Shown here in pieces: positions 1 to 7,989 of a DNA stretch of 64,000 nucleotides. A model generated the notes under the pieces. It was given only the letters and a program-made list of their open reading frames with translations. It was not told the DNA's origin and did no database searches. Source of the DNA: Secundilactobacillus odoratitofui DSM 19909 = JCM 15043 (lineage in GTDB: Bacteria > Bacillota > Bacilli > Lactobacillales > Lactobacillaceae); NCBI RefSeq assembly GCF_001434895.1, contig NZ_AZEE01000027.1, forward strand, positions 181,251 through 245,250. Reading direction: 5' to 3'. Numbering within the stretch: the first letter of the stretch is position 1; each line of letters begins with the position of its first letter. The position numbers and the translations under genes were made by a program.

Positions 1-1088
1 GCCGACTGTCCTGTCGACATGACGCTATTGATTGCAGTTGAAGTTTGGGCCTGACCGATCTGCGACTCGTACGTTGCTAATTTTTGGGACAGTTGTTGTT
101 TTGCGACTGCAACATCCGTGTCGTAACCCGTAATTTGATTTAACGCTGCCAAAACCGACTCGTAAGTTGCTTGCAGTTGTGCTATCGCAGTGCTGCGGTC
201 TGAATCACTGGCTTGGTTGTATGTGGTAACCGGAATAATTGCTGCGTATTCTGAATAAAACCCCTTCACTAAACTAATCAAACCAGTCTTCGTTAATGTT
301 TTATCAGCAAGTTTAGCTTTATCATTAGCTAAACTTTGGGTTACCATTGCTAGGGCTGTTTGCTTTGAAGCATCGGTGCCAACCGCCTGTTGCTTAATTT
401 GGGTTTGTCTCATCGTAGCCAGCTGTGTCAACATAAAGTTCGCAAAGGTACGCTGATCGTCATGGAGAGTGGTGTCGCCGGTATCGGTGTCGGTATCGAC
501 ACTGGTTTGAAGTAACGCATTAACTAGATTGTTCCAAAGCATACTAAGCCCCGTTTTCGAGCGCATCAGTGTATTCTTTGAAATCGTCGTGGCGTCTGTA
601 TACTTCTGATACTTGGCGATATTCGTACTCAGGGCTGACTGATCAATGCCAGATTGGCTGATTTCTGTCTGACGTTCCTGCAATAAAGCCGCAACTAAAT
701 TCGCTTCAGCTTGCCAGTCGACTGGCGTTGCTAAATTAATCAGTGACGTTTCAATATTTTTAACGGCCGTCAAGAACTGACTACGTGACAGCTTTCCGGC
801 TTCGTACGCTGTAATTTGAGTCTCAATAGTATTGACCGTTGATAAATGCGTGTCATACGTTTGTACCAATGGCGATTGAGAAGTTGCGTCGTCTGTCATA
901 TTTGGTGACAATGTCTTTACCAAAGTTTGAACTTCATCACGCGCCTGACTAATATCGGCTATCATCGTGCTAGAGACGTCAGTGTCTGCGTAAGCAACTT
1001 GCTGCGTAAATTGATCTTGCACGGGTACACTGACCCCTAAAATTGTGGAAAACAATAATACACTGGTTGTAACCCGCTGTAACTTCAT
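1..1088 (-). CDS. Exported protein, truncated by the window edge
   Basis: An open frame of about 362 codons runs from an ATG at 1088 off the left end of the window without a stop. A strong GGAGGG ribosome site lies 5-6 bases before the ATG. The first 34 residues look like a signal peptide: basic start (MKLQR), hydrophobic core, and an AYA cleavage site at about 32-34. The rest is polar, rich in Gln, Thr, Ser and Ala, predicted mostly helical and without cysteines, which suggests an elongated extracellular or wall-associated protein. I do not recognise a family and the C-terminus is missing, so anchoring cannot be judged. It is divergent from the adenosyltransferase gene. Confidence 0.7.
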   Translation of the reverse strand, partial: MKLQRVTTSVLLFSTILGVSVPVQDQFTQQVAYADTDVSSTMIADISQARDEVQTLVKTLSPNMTDDATSQSPLVQTYDTHLSTVNTIETQITAYEAGKLSRSQFLTAVKNIETSLINLATPVDWQAEANLVAALLQERQTEISQSGIDQSALSTNIAKYQKYTDATTISKNTLMRSKTGLSMLWNNLVNALLQTSVDTDTDTGDTTLHDDQRTFANFMLTQLATMRQTQIKQQAVGTDASKQTALAMVTQSLANDKAKLADKTLTKTGLISLVKGFYSEYAAIIPVTTYNQASDSDRSTAIAQLQATYESVLAALNQITGYDTDVAVAKQQLSQKLATYESQIGQAQTSTAINSVMSTGQS

Positions 1089-1452
1089 CCAATTCCCTCC
1101 GTGCCTAACTAAAGTTCACCGCCAGCCACAATGAGCCATTATGTAAATAAATCGGTGTTGATTTTTTTGAATTTCGGTCATAAATTAATTCATTCAGAAA
1201 TCAACATAGTGTATGCCTTTTGAAAATATCGCTCAAAAATTCGGCTATCTTGTGGGTGACGGTTATTTTTGACTACGCTATCTAATTTACACACTATTCG
1301 AAATAAACTCAAATCAAATTGGGACGTAAAATTTATTTTTGAGCCACTTTTGTGCGTACCTTTAAACATATTATGCCCATCTCGACGGTTTTTTTAAGTG
1401 ATGTTACCGCTAAAATATTTGTAGAATAATATTTTTCTGACTGATCACCAAG
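1089..1452. other. Divergent intergenic region
   Basis: AT-rich spacer between two divergent genes. An imperfect inverted repeat (GTTGATTT...AAATCAAC, about 1157-1204) lies where a promoter for the leftward gene would be expected. It could be an operator or just AT-rich symmetry. No ORF or RNA gene is recognised. Confidence 0.3.
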
Positions 1453-1481
1453 TTGACTTTCAAATCATTCTGGTTTATTAA
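1453..1481 (+). promoter_or_regulatory. Sigma-A-type promoter of the adenosyltransferase gene
   Basis: TTGACT (1453-1458) and TATTAA (1476-1481) are separated by exactly 17 bases and sit about 25 bases before the start codon. The predicted 5' leader is short, about 18 bases. Confidence 0.55.
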
Positions 1482-1505
1482 TTAAAAAACAAACGGAGGT
1501 CAATT

Positions 1506-2084
1506 ATGAAAATTTACACACGACATGGCGATAAGGGCAAAACTCAAATCATTGGTTCGACGATGGTCGATAAAGATGACACGCGAGTTGAGGCTTACGG
1601 TACCGTTGACGAACTTAATTCTTGGATTGGTTACACCGCTGCTAACCTAAACCAAGCGACAGCCAATCTACAATCAGAGCTAGAAGAAATTCAACAACTT
1701 CTATTTGATGTTGGTCGTGATCTTGCAACGCCAGCAACTGATCAAAAGCACGATTACGTGTTCACGACGGCCATTGCTGATCAACAAACGAAGTGGTTAG
1801 AAGATCGTATTGACGCCTACGTTGCGGCAACTCCCACCATCAACCGCTTTATCTTACCCGGTGGGTCGCCACAAGCAGCCGCTTTACACGTGGCTCGGAC
1901 CATCACCCGTCGTGCCGAACGTTGTATCGTGGCGCTTCAGGGTCAGGCCGCCATCAATCCCAACACACTCGTTTTTATCAACCGCTTATCAGACTACTTC
2001 TTTGCGGCAGCTCGTTATGCTAATGTGCAAAATGGGGAAACTGATATTTTTTACCGAAATGGTAATCCGGTGTTTAAGAACTAG
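1506..2084 (+). CDS. PduO-type ATP:cob(I)alamin adenosyltransferase
   Basis: Transfers the 5'-deoxyadenosyl group of ATP to cob(I)alamin, making coenzyme B12 for enzymes such as diol dehydratase. At 192 residues it is the usual single-domain PduO size. Family motifs are visible in order: YTRHGDKGKT near the N-terminus (usual form YTRTGDKGxT), DELNSWIG at about 36-43, the ATP-binding FILPGGSPQAAALHVAR, the RRAER helix, and the C-terminal NRLSDYFF. The ATG is preceded by GGAGG. No cobalamin or propanediol genes are adjacent in the window, so it appears as a stand-alone gene, ended by the hairpin at 2114-2162. Family assignment is firm; whether the cell makes or only salvages B12 cannot be seen here. 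Confidence 0.9.
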   Translation: MKIYTRHGDKGKTQIIGSTMVDKDDTRVEAYGTVDELNSWIGYTAANLNQATANLQSELEEIQQLLFDVGRDLATPATDQKHDYVFTTAIADQQTKWLEDRIDAYVAATPTINRFILPGGSPQAAALHVARTITRRAERCIVALQGQAAINPNTLVFINRLSDYFFAAARYANVQNGETDIFYRNGNPVFKN

Positions 2085-2113
2085 TGCCCACTCGTTTGGA
2101 AACTTGAAATGAT

Positions 2114-2162
2114 ACTAAAATGGCATCAGCTACCCCTCTTGAGTAGCTGATGCCATTTTAGT
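2114..2162. terminator. Bidirectional intrinsic terminator
   Basis: A perfect 20-bp stem (2114-2133 with 2143-2162) has a 9-base loop and A/T-rich flanks on both sides. It serves the adenosyltransferase gene and would also have served the leftward remnant at 2163-2222. Confidence 0.85.
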
Positions 2163-2222
2163 TTAAGCATTATGGTGCTTGGCCAATTCATGATTCTTAA
2201 TCAAATTACCCGTAAACTCAGG
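2163..2222 (-). pseudogene. Possible C-terminal remnant of a lost leftward gene
   Basis: On the minus strand, 19 sense codons with a protein-like composition (ending NHELAKHHNA) run to a TAA that abuts the terminator. An in-frame TAG lies immediately before them. The placement, directly against a terminator stem, suggests the tail of a deleted gene. The source family is not recognised, and chance is possible at this length. Confidence 0.3.
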
Positions 2223-2255
2223 CTAGGTTAATCCATCAAAACGAGTTAACATTAA

Positions 2256-3485
2256 TTGAGGTCTAAACGAAAGGAAGTTTTTATTATTAATCAGCGAAGT
2301 AAGGGCGTATCTCTATTAGTTGTCATCTTATTAATTGGTTTTATTATGAGATCACCCATCACCACCCCGCCGTTATTGCTTGGTCACTTAGCAAACCAGT
2401 TACAGGTTCATCAGAGTCAACTTGGCATATTAACCACCCTGCCACTCGTGATGTTCATGCTATTTTCCAATTTTGCCGCAAAACCAATCATGCGTTTTGG
2501 CCTAAAACGGGCCCTCTTGTATGCGCTACTGGCAATCGTTTTAGGCTCAGCACTCCGGATGGTTATGACAATGCCAACCATGATCCTGGGCACCATTTTT
2601 ATCGGTATCGGCATCGCACACTTGAACGTTTTCATGCCGTCACTGGTTTCTGCCTATTTTCCAAATAAAATCGGCCTGTACACCACACTATACTCATTTG
2701 CGATGATTTTCGGCAACATGCTGTTTAACCTGATCACCGCACCGATCAGTAACCAATTCGGCTGGCAAACAATTATTCTCATTTTGTTACTCATTCCAAT
2801 AATTAGCTGCCTCAGTTGGTTACTCATCAGTCGCGTAATTCCCGAAAAAATCGCACCTGGTAAACCAACAACCGGTGATCAAGGTCCCCAACCTAAATTA
2901 CGATTATGGACTAATCCGAAAGCCTGGCCCTTCTTACTCACATTTGGTGGTCAAGCAACTTTAAGCTACACCGTCACCGCTTGGATGCCAGCTCTCATGG
3001 AATACCATCACGTTAGCGCTGGTCATGCTGGTATCGTCATGGCAATCTACGCATTCATTGGGCTGCCAGTTTCAATTATTTTACCTAATATTTTAACTAA
3101 CCTCTCTCAACGTTACATAAAGTTACTCACAATTGGAGCTGGGCTGGTTGCGTTAGTCGCCAGCGGGTTGCTATTTTTCCAACACACTCGTTCGATGTTC
3201 TACTGGTCATCCGAGGCCTTTTTAATTGGTTTATCCATTGGCTTCTTCTTCATTACGATTATGACCATGTTTGTAATGAAAACCAAAACGCCCTATGAAA
3301 CTGCTCAACTATCTGGTATGGCTCAAGCCGGCGGTTACTGTATGTCAGCGTTTGGCCCATCACTTTACGGGCTGGCCTTCGCCGCTAACCCCGCGGGTGA
3401 TATTCAAAATATCTGTTACCTCATCTTGGCCTTAATCATGTTTCTAGCCTGTTGGCGAGTCGTCAAAACTGAAACGCTTGATTAG
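2256..3485 (+). CDS. MFS transporter, CynX/NimT-like
   Basis: A 12-helix major facilitator protein of about 409 residues. The opening RSPITTPP segment in helix 1, the even spread of hydrophobic helices, and the total length fit the cyanate/nitroimidazole (CynX/NimT) branch. The substrate cannot be read from sequence. The start is uncertain: the frame opens with TTG at 2256 without a good ribosome site. AAAGGAAG lies at about 2269-2276 with only ATT codons at the right distance, and the first in-frame ATG (2347) is already inside helix 1. Its last four bases overlap the stop codon of the opposite-strand transporter gene. Confidence 0.75.
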   Translation: MRSKRKEVFIINQRSKGVSLLVVILLIGFIMRSPITTPPLLLGHLANQLQVHQSQLGILTTLPLVMFMLFSNFAAKPIMRFGLKRALLYALLAIVLGSALRMVMTMPTMILGTIFIGIGIAHLNVFMPSLVSAYFPNKIGLYTTLYSFAMIFGNMLFNLITAPISNQFGWQTIILILLLIPIISCLSWLLISRVIPEKIAPGKPTTGDQGPQPKLRLWTNPKAWPFLLTFGGQATLSYTVTAWMPALMEYHHVSAGHAGIVMAIYAFIGLPVSIILPNILTNLSQRYIKLLTIGAGLVALVASGLLFFQHTRSMFYWSSEAFLIGLSIGFFFITIMTMFVMKTKTPYETAQLSGMAQAGGYCMSAFGPSLYGLAFAANPAGDIQNICYLILALIMFLACWRVVKTETLD

Positions 3486-4885
3486 CGTTGCTCGACTTGG
3501 CGTTGTTTCGAATACCGTCTTGCTACCAAAACGGTTGTCAGGCTAATCAATGCCAAAATGACTAAAATGCCATAATCCATTCGACTGCCCGCAATCGTTA
3601 ATTGTGCCAGACTGCCCTTTGCATTTTGATGCGCAGCAATGACTGCTGACAGTACGCTGGTCCCAAACGAACCGGCGTACTGTTGAAACGTGTTAAAGAG
3701 TGAGTTGAGATCGGCGTTTTGTTCAAGGTTGATCTGCATACTAGCATCAGACATGGAATTACTAAATCCCATATTGAAGCCACCACGCAAAAAGACGTAA
3801 ATTAAGGTCATGACAATGGCCGATGTTGCAGATGAAGTTAAAAAGAACAGTAACGTGCCAACCAACATGGCACTGCTCGATATCAATAAGGGCATAAATG
3901 CACCATGCGTGTCGAACAATCGACCGGCGGCTGGTGATAAAGCTGCACCAAACAACGCGCCGGGTAGTAGAATCAACCCTGCCACAAAGGCGCTGACGTG
4001 TAAGACGTCCTCGGCAAAAATTGGAATGACAAACGAGATTCCAATATTAATAAATTGCAAAATAAAGAAATTTAACCAACGCAATCCAATTAGGGGGTGT
4101 AACAGCAATCGAAAATTCAAAATCCGCCGTGTTGATCGGTGAAGATGAATCGTTAAGAGTCCCGTTGCAATTACGAAAACTAATAGCAACTCACCAAAAT
4201 CAGCGCTTAAGAAGCCGTGGTTACCTGCGTTGGCAAAGGCAGTACTCAAGCTGCCGAAAGTTAAAGCCAATAATACGACGCCCACCCAGTCAAATTTGTC
4301 GTGAGTGCCTTCTGCTTTCAATCGAATGGTCCGTTCACCAATCATGGCAACTACTAATAATATTGGAATCGCAATGATAAAAATACCACGCCACGACCAA
4401 AATGCAGCTAAGGTGCCACCATAAGTTGGTCCTAAGGCTGGTGCAAAGGAAATAATCATAGCAGCCGTACCCATGTAAACACCGCGTTTACTTTGCGGAA
4501 TCAGCGATAACACCATGTGAAACATTAATGGTGTGGCAATACCAGTTGAAACGGCCTGAAACATCCGACCGAGTAACAAGATGCTAAACGATGATGCAGA
4601 TGCACACAGTAAGGTCCCAATTAAATTGAAAAGAATTGCGGTCCGAAACAAGGTACGCGCATCAAATCTTTGGTTTAAAAAACCAGTGGTACTCATGATA
4701 ATCGTCACCATTAGTAAGTATCCTGAAGTTACCCACTGCATGGTACCAAGTGATACTGAGAATGTCTGGGTAAGCCTTGGAAACGTCACATTCAGTGAGG
4801 TTTCCACTAAAATACCCATAAATGACAGAAGCGCAGCTGCCGAAATTGACAGCTTAGTCTGCCAACTGACAGGTTGATCTTCCAT
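3482..4885 (-). CDS. MFS drug exporter, 14-helix DHA2 (EmrB/QacA) family
   Basis: About 467 residues with 13-14 hydrophobic helices, the length and layout of DHA2 proton-coupled drug exporters. Typical motifs include NVTFPRL in helix 1, the QWVTSGYLL segment in helix 2 and GRMFQAVSTGIATPL in helix 4. I place the start at the ATG at 4885, which has AAGGGG at the proper distance; a longer frame to 4918 has no ribosome site. It converges with the NimT-like gene, their stop codons overlapping by 4 bases with no terminator between. The substrate is unknown. Confidence 0.85.
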   Translation of the reverse strand: MEDQPVSWQTKLSISAAALLSFMGILVETSLNVTFPRLTQTFSVSLGTMQWVTSGYLLMVTIIMSTTGFLNQRFDARTLFRTAILFNLIGTLLCASASSFSILLLGRMFQAVSTGIATPLMFHMVLSLIPQSKRGVYMGTAAMIISFAPALGPTYGGTLAAFWSWRGIFIIAIPILLVVAMIGERTIRLKAEGTHDKFDWVGVVLLALTFGSLSTAFANAGNHGFLSADFGELLLVFVIATGLLTIHLHRSTRRILNFRLLLHPLIGLRWLNFFILQFINIGISFVIPIFAEDVLHVSAFVAGLILLPGALFGAALSPAAGRLFDTHGAFMPLLISSSAMLVGTLLFFLTSSATSAIVMTLIYVFLRGGFNMGFSNSMSDASMQINLEQNADLNSLFNTFQQYAGSFGTSVLSAVIAAHQNAKGSLAQLTIAGSRMDYGILVILALISLTTVLVARRYSKQRQVEQR

Positions 4886-5013
4886 AAACGTGATACCCCT
4901 TTCTAATCTGACACTCATTTTAACACTTGATTAAAAATTGCGGGCATTTAATCACACTCTCCATAATGGTGGTAAGATGACTAAAACGAATTGATTGGAA
5001 AGCGAGGTAGCGC

Positions 5014-5682
5014 ATGCGAATTAACGTCTTACAACACACGCCCAACGAGGGTCCTGGTGCTATTCAGGCCTGGGCAGAACAACATCACCATGAACTCTAT
5101 ATTTACCATCCCTATCAGTTTGGTGTACTCCCCAATGCTGACGAAACCGATATGCTAGTTATTCTTGGTGGTCCAATGAGTCCTAACGATTCACTGCGCT
5201 GGATCATTCGGGAACGTCAGCTGATCTTAACCTTATTAGATCAGCAAAAACCTATCTTCGGTGCTTGCTTTGGCGCACAGCAAATTACCAAAGCGCTTGG
5301 TTACCCAGTGACAAAAGCGCCAGCCAAGGAAGTTGGTTGGGCCCCGGTACACCTGCAAAGCCACCTCATAACTGATTTACCTGAAACACTAAAGGTTCTG
5401 CATTGGCACGAAGAAATGTTTGCCATTCCCGATGATGCCACCCTACTCTTTTCAAGTGACTTAGTTGAGAATCAAGGATTTATCTTAAATCATCACGTTG
5501 TTGGGCTTCAGTTTCACGTTGAGCCACTGCCGACCAACGTCCGCGAAATCATCATCAACGATCAAGCCTACATTACGGGTTCTCGGCTCAATCAAGATGC
5601 CGAAACAATCTTAGCAACCCCAGTACCACCTGAAAATGAAACTGCGTTGTTTAGTATTCTTGATTACATTACCGAACCCTAA
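5014..5682 (+). CDS. Class I glutamine amidotransferase (GMP-synthase-like domain)
   Basis: A 222-residue stand-alone GATase1 domain. The nucleophile elbow FGACFGAQ places Cys at 85, and the QFHVEP motif supplies the catalytic His (168) and Glu (170), so the triad is complete. Such free-standing proteins hydrolyse glutamine or gamma-glutamyl compounds, and the true acceptor is usually unknown. An AGCGAGGTAG ribosome site precedes the ATG. It appears monocistronic and is ended by the hairpin at 5685-5727. Confidence 0.85.
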   Translation: MRINVLQHTPNEGPGAIQAWAEQHHHELYIYHPYQFGVLPNADETDMLVILGGPMSPNDSLRWIIRERQLILTLLDQQKPIFGACFGAQQITKALGYPVTKAPAKEVGWAPVHLQSHLITDLPETLKVLHWHEEMFAIPDDATLLFSSDLVENQGFILNHHVVGLQFHVEPLPTNVREIIINDQAYITGSRLNQDAETILATPVPPENETALFSILDYITEP

Positions 5683-5684
5683 AA

Positions 5685-5727
5685 AAACGGTCAAACCGCC
5701 TTCATCTTGAAAGCAGTTTGACCGTTA
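5685..5727. terminator. Intrinsic terminator between convergent genes
   Basis: AACGGTCAAAC pairs with GTTTGACCGTT, with a few extra pairs inside. Seven A's lie on the left and T's on the right, so it can act for both the amidotransferase gene and the HxlR gene. Confidence 0.75.
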
Positions 5728-5738
5728 TTCGTATACCA

Positions 5739-6167
5739 CTATGATTCAGTTGCAAACTTGACCAACGTCTCCACGTTGAGATTAGAATAATTCGCCTCAG
5801 GCATAATTTCTTTGTAAGTATGGGTGATGTGAATCGTTCGGCCCATCTCGTTAAATTTTTCGGCCTTTTTCTCCCCAATCTTTGACAACGTCACCAATAC
5901 TTTGCGAAGCTCGCGACCATCTTCAGTCAATGAATAAACAACTTTGGGCGGCACCGTTCCATAACTGGTTCGCTGGATAATACCATCATCTTCGAGTTCT
6001 CGCAATTGCTGGGTCAACACTTTTTGCGAAATGCCATGCATGAGTCGAAGCAATTCGCCATTTCGCAATGGCTTTATGCCCACCCAGCAGATAATCGAAG
6101 TCTTCCATTTACCATCGATGATGCTCAACGTCAAATCAATACCCAAATTGTAAATCACATCAGCCAT
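5739..6167 (-). CDS. HxlR-family winged-helix regulator
   Basis: A 142-residue MarR-like winged-helix protein of the HxlR type: an IDGKWKTSIICW helix, a NGELLRLMHGISQKVLTQQLRELEDDG recognition region, and a wing (residues ~60-70) ending before YSLTEDGREL. HxlR proteins act as dimers and often sense electrophiles or oxidants. There is one Cys near residue 27 (IICWVG), a position that could be redox-sensitive. The start is the ATG at 6167, with GGAG 10 bases away; the GTG at 6176 is too close to it. It is divergent from the old yellow enzyme gene and probably controls both through the palindrome at 6213-6226. Confidence 0.85.
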   Translation of the reverse strand: MADVIYNLGIDLTLSIIDGKWKTSIICWVGIKPLRNGELLRLMHGISQKVLTQQLRELEDDGIIQRTSYGTVPPKVVYSLTEDGRELRKVLVTLSKIGEKKAEKFNEMGRTIHITHTYKEIMPEANYSNLNVETLVKFATES

Positions 6168-6212
6168 GCCTGACACACTCCATTTCTAACCTTGAGGTAA
6201 CTACCTTACTTA

Positions 6213-6251
6213 AAAGTACGTACTTTATTTTTCCAATATAGCCATTATACT
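6213..6251. promoter_or_regulatory. Palindromic operator and promoter between hxlR-type and OYE genes
   Basis: AAAGTACGTACTTT at 6213-6226 is a perfect 14-bp palindrome. It overlaps the likely -35 (6223-6228) of a promoter whose -10 is TATACT (6246-6251), 17 bases on. The position suits repression of the rightward gene by the divergently encoded HxlR protein; known HxlR sites also carry TACT/AGTA half-sites. Confidence 0.6.
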
Positions 6252-6295
6252 GAATTTGTAATGAACTTCACAATATTTTGTTTGGAGGTATCCTC

Positions 6296-7468
6296 ATGAC
6301 CAATTATCAATTTTTAAAACCATATACTTTTGCAAACGGTGCCACTGTTAAAAATCGTGTCGTTATTCCACCAATGACCGAACAATCCAGCCTGGAAGAT
6401 GGTTCTGTTTCCCGCGACGAATTATACTATGCTGGGTTACGAGCTGGCGGCGTGGGTATGTTCATCAGTCCAGTTGCAAACGTGACTGCTAACGGCAAAG
6501 GCTTCGAAGGTCAGCTATCAGCAGCTGACGATAAATTCATTCCCAGCCTAGCAAAACTGGCAACGGCCATGAAGGGTACCGGTCACGGCTCCAAGGCCAT
6601 TCTCCAAATCTTTCATGCTGGTCGGATGTCGATGAGTACCATTCTGCGTGGTACTCAACCTGAGAGTGCCAGTGCAGTCGCCGCACCGCGTGAAGGCATG
6701 GAGACCCCAAGAGAACTAACTGACGCCGAAGTTCAAGACATCGTAACCGCCTTTGGTGAAGCCACGCGGCGGGCAATTCTGGCTGGTTTTGACGGTGTCG
6801 AAATTCATGGCGCCAACACTTACCTCATCCAGCAGTTTTTCTCACCACACTCAAACCGCAGAACCGACAAATGGGGCGGTTCAGTCGAAAAGCGCATGAC
6901 TTTTGGGCTTGAAATCATTAAAGCAGCGAAGGCTGCCATTGACCAATACGCAACCTCACCATTCATTTTAGGTTACCGAATCAGTCCGGAAGAAATCGAA
7001 GAACCTGGTATTCGAATTCCTGATACGCTACAGTTCATCGATAAATTAGCTGATGAACCGTTAGATTACCTGCACATCTCAATGGGTAACGCCTGGCGTA
7101 AATCATTGAATGACAAATCAGAAACTGAACCGACGATTTTACGAATCAAGAAAACGGTCAATAACCGAGTACCACTCATCTCCGTCGGCGCGATTCAAAC
7201 ACCTGCCGATGCTGAAAAAGTCATGGACGCTGGGATTGATTTTGTCGCCATTGGTCGTGAATATCTTCGTGAACCACATTGGATTCAAAAGGTCGAAGCT
7301 GGTCTTGAAGACACAATTCGTTATCGCGTTAATCGGACTGAATTGGATGATTTAGGTCTTAACCCTGCTTTGATGGAATTTCTTGGCCTATTAGGTACTG
7401 ACCTTGGTTTTGAAGGTGAAGCAGATACCGGAGTTGTCAGTCCTTACGACGTTGTCCTCAATAAATAA
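6296..7468 (+). CDS. NADH:flavin oxidoreductase, old yellow enzyme family
   Basis: An FMN-dependent TIM-barrel ene-reductase of about 390 residues. Visible motifs: NRVVIPPMT near the N-terminus, FHAGR in the centre, GFDGVEIHGAN with QFFSPHSNRRTDKWGGS (FMN and substrate side), and GAIQTPADAE...DFVAIGREYLREPHW binding the FMN phosphate. These enzymes reduce activated C=C bonds with NAD(P)H. The start is the ATG at 6296 after TTTGGAGG; an upstream TTG would place the ribosome site inside the gene. Divergence from an HxlR regulator suggests induction by electrophiles. Confidence 0.9.
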   Translation: MTNYQFLKPYTFANGATVKNRVVIPPMTEQSSLEDGSVSRDELYYAGLRAGGVGMFISPVANVTANGKGFEGQLSAADDKFIPSLAKLATAMKGTGHGSKAILQIFHAGRMSMSTILRGTQPESASAVAAPREGMETPRELTDAEVQDIVTAFGEATRRAILAGFDGVEIHGANTYLIQQFFSPHSNRRTDKWGGSVEKRMTFGLEIIKAAKAAIDQYATSPFILGYRISPEEIEEPGIRIPDTLQFIDKLADEPLDYLHISMGNAWRKSLNDKSETEPTILRIKKTVNNRVPLISVGAIQTPADAEKVMDAGIDFVAIGREYLREPHWIQKVEAGLEDTIRYRVNRTELDDLGLNPALMEFLGLLGTDLGFEGEADTGVVSPYDVVLNK

Positions 7469-7472
7469 TTAA

Positions 7473-7522
7473 TCTAAAAGACGTGTCGAACCTGAAATAT
7501 GGGCACGACACGTCTTTTTAGA
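7473..7522. terminator. Bidirectional intrinsic terminator
   Basis: TCTAAAAGACGTGTCG (7473-7488) pairs with CGACACGTCTTTTTAGA (7506-7522). It ends the OYE transcript and, read leftward, could end the candidate RNA at 7560-7736. Confidence 0.8.
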
Positions 7523-7559
7523 TATCATCAGATAAAATTCTCTAAACGTGATTAACTGA

Positions 7560-7736
7560 CACCCCCCGGCTCCCGGGAAGGGTGGTGACCCGCAATGGGG
7601 GCGGTCCGAGCCAAAAGGCGGTCTTGTACCTCGCAGATGAACCGTGTCAAAGATCATGCACGTTTCAACTGCGTCCCCGGCTGGTTTCCAGTCGTTTCAC
7701 TGCAGGTCACCACCCTTCCCGTCCGCACTACGGCTG
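7560..7736 (-). ncRNA. Candidate structured non-coding RNA
   Basis: A GC-rich island in an AT-rich gap. A 17-bp perfect closing stem (7574-7590 with 7705-7721) encloses at least three hairpins: CTGG-TTT-CCAG (7681-7691), a long one closed by CGCAG/CTGCG (7632-7636 and 7669-7673), and a short CC-AAAA-GG one near 7606-7621. On the minus strand an extended -10 (TGTTATATT, 7743-7751) sits just upstream, and the terminator at 7473-7522 lies downstream. Neither strand holds a convincing reading frame. The long rod with internal hairpins resembles 6S-type RNAs in outline only. Family and strand are unproven. Confidence 0.5.
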
Positions 7737-7826
7737 ATATTGAATATAACACCGTTCTTACTCTACTAACGATTAACTATCAAACATTAAAACAGATCGA
7801 ATCCTAACGCCATCGAAGATACTGAA

Positions 7827-7856
7827 CCTATTTTATAATAGGCACTGTATCCAGTG
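7827..7856. repeat. Two adjacent small inverted repeats
   Basis: CCTATT-TTAT-AATAGG (7827-7842) is followed at once by CACTG-TATC-CAGTG (7843-7856). They lie between the candidate RNA promoter and the xfp terminator. They may be operator-like or structural; no function is assigned. Confidence 0.25.
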
Positions 7857-7922
7857 ACAAGTTAATCACTTCAATCAATCTCCGTTACTAATCATTTATG
7901 TTACCGTAAGCCTACCGCACGC

Positions 7923-7961
7923 AAAAAAACGACCACACCATTTCTGATGTGGTCGTTTTTT
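7923..7961. terminator. Terminator of xfp
   Basis: AAAACGACCACA pairs with TGTGGTCGTTTT around a short loop, with a T run in the leftward direction immediately after the xfp stop codon. Confidence 0.85.
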
Positions 7962-7989
7962 AAATGTTCATGCTAACGAATGAAGAAAA

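Noticed and set aside
7560..7736. FMN riboswitch, SRP RNA, RNase P or tmRNA
   Set aside because: Characteristic conserved cores of these RNAs were not found on either strand, and no regulated gene follows.
7469..7807. Short open frames on both strands of the GC-rich island
   Set aside because: They lack ribosome sites and protein-like composition, and they fall in the two arms of the long stem; the RNA explanation is better.
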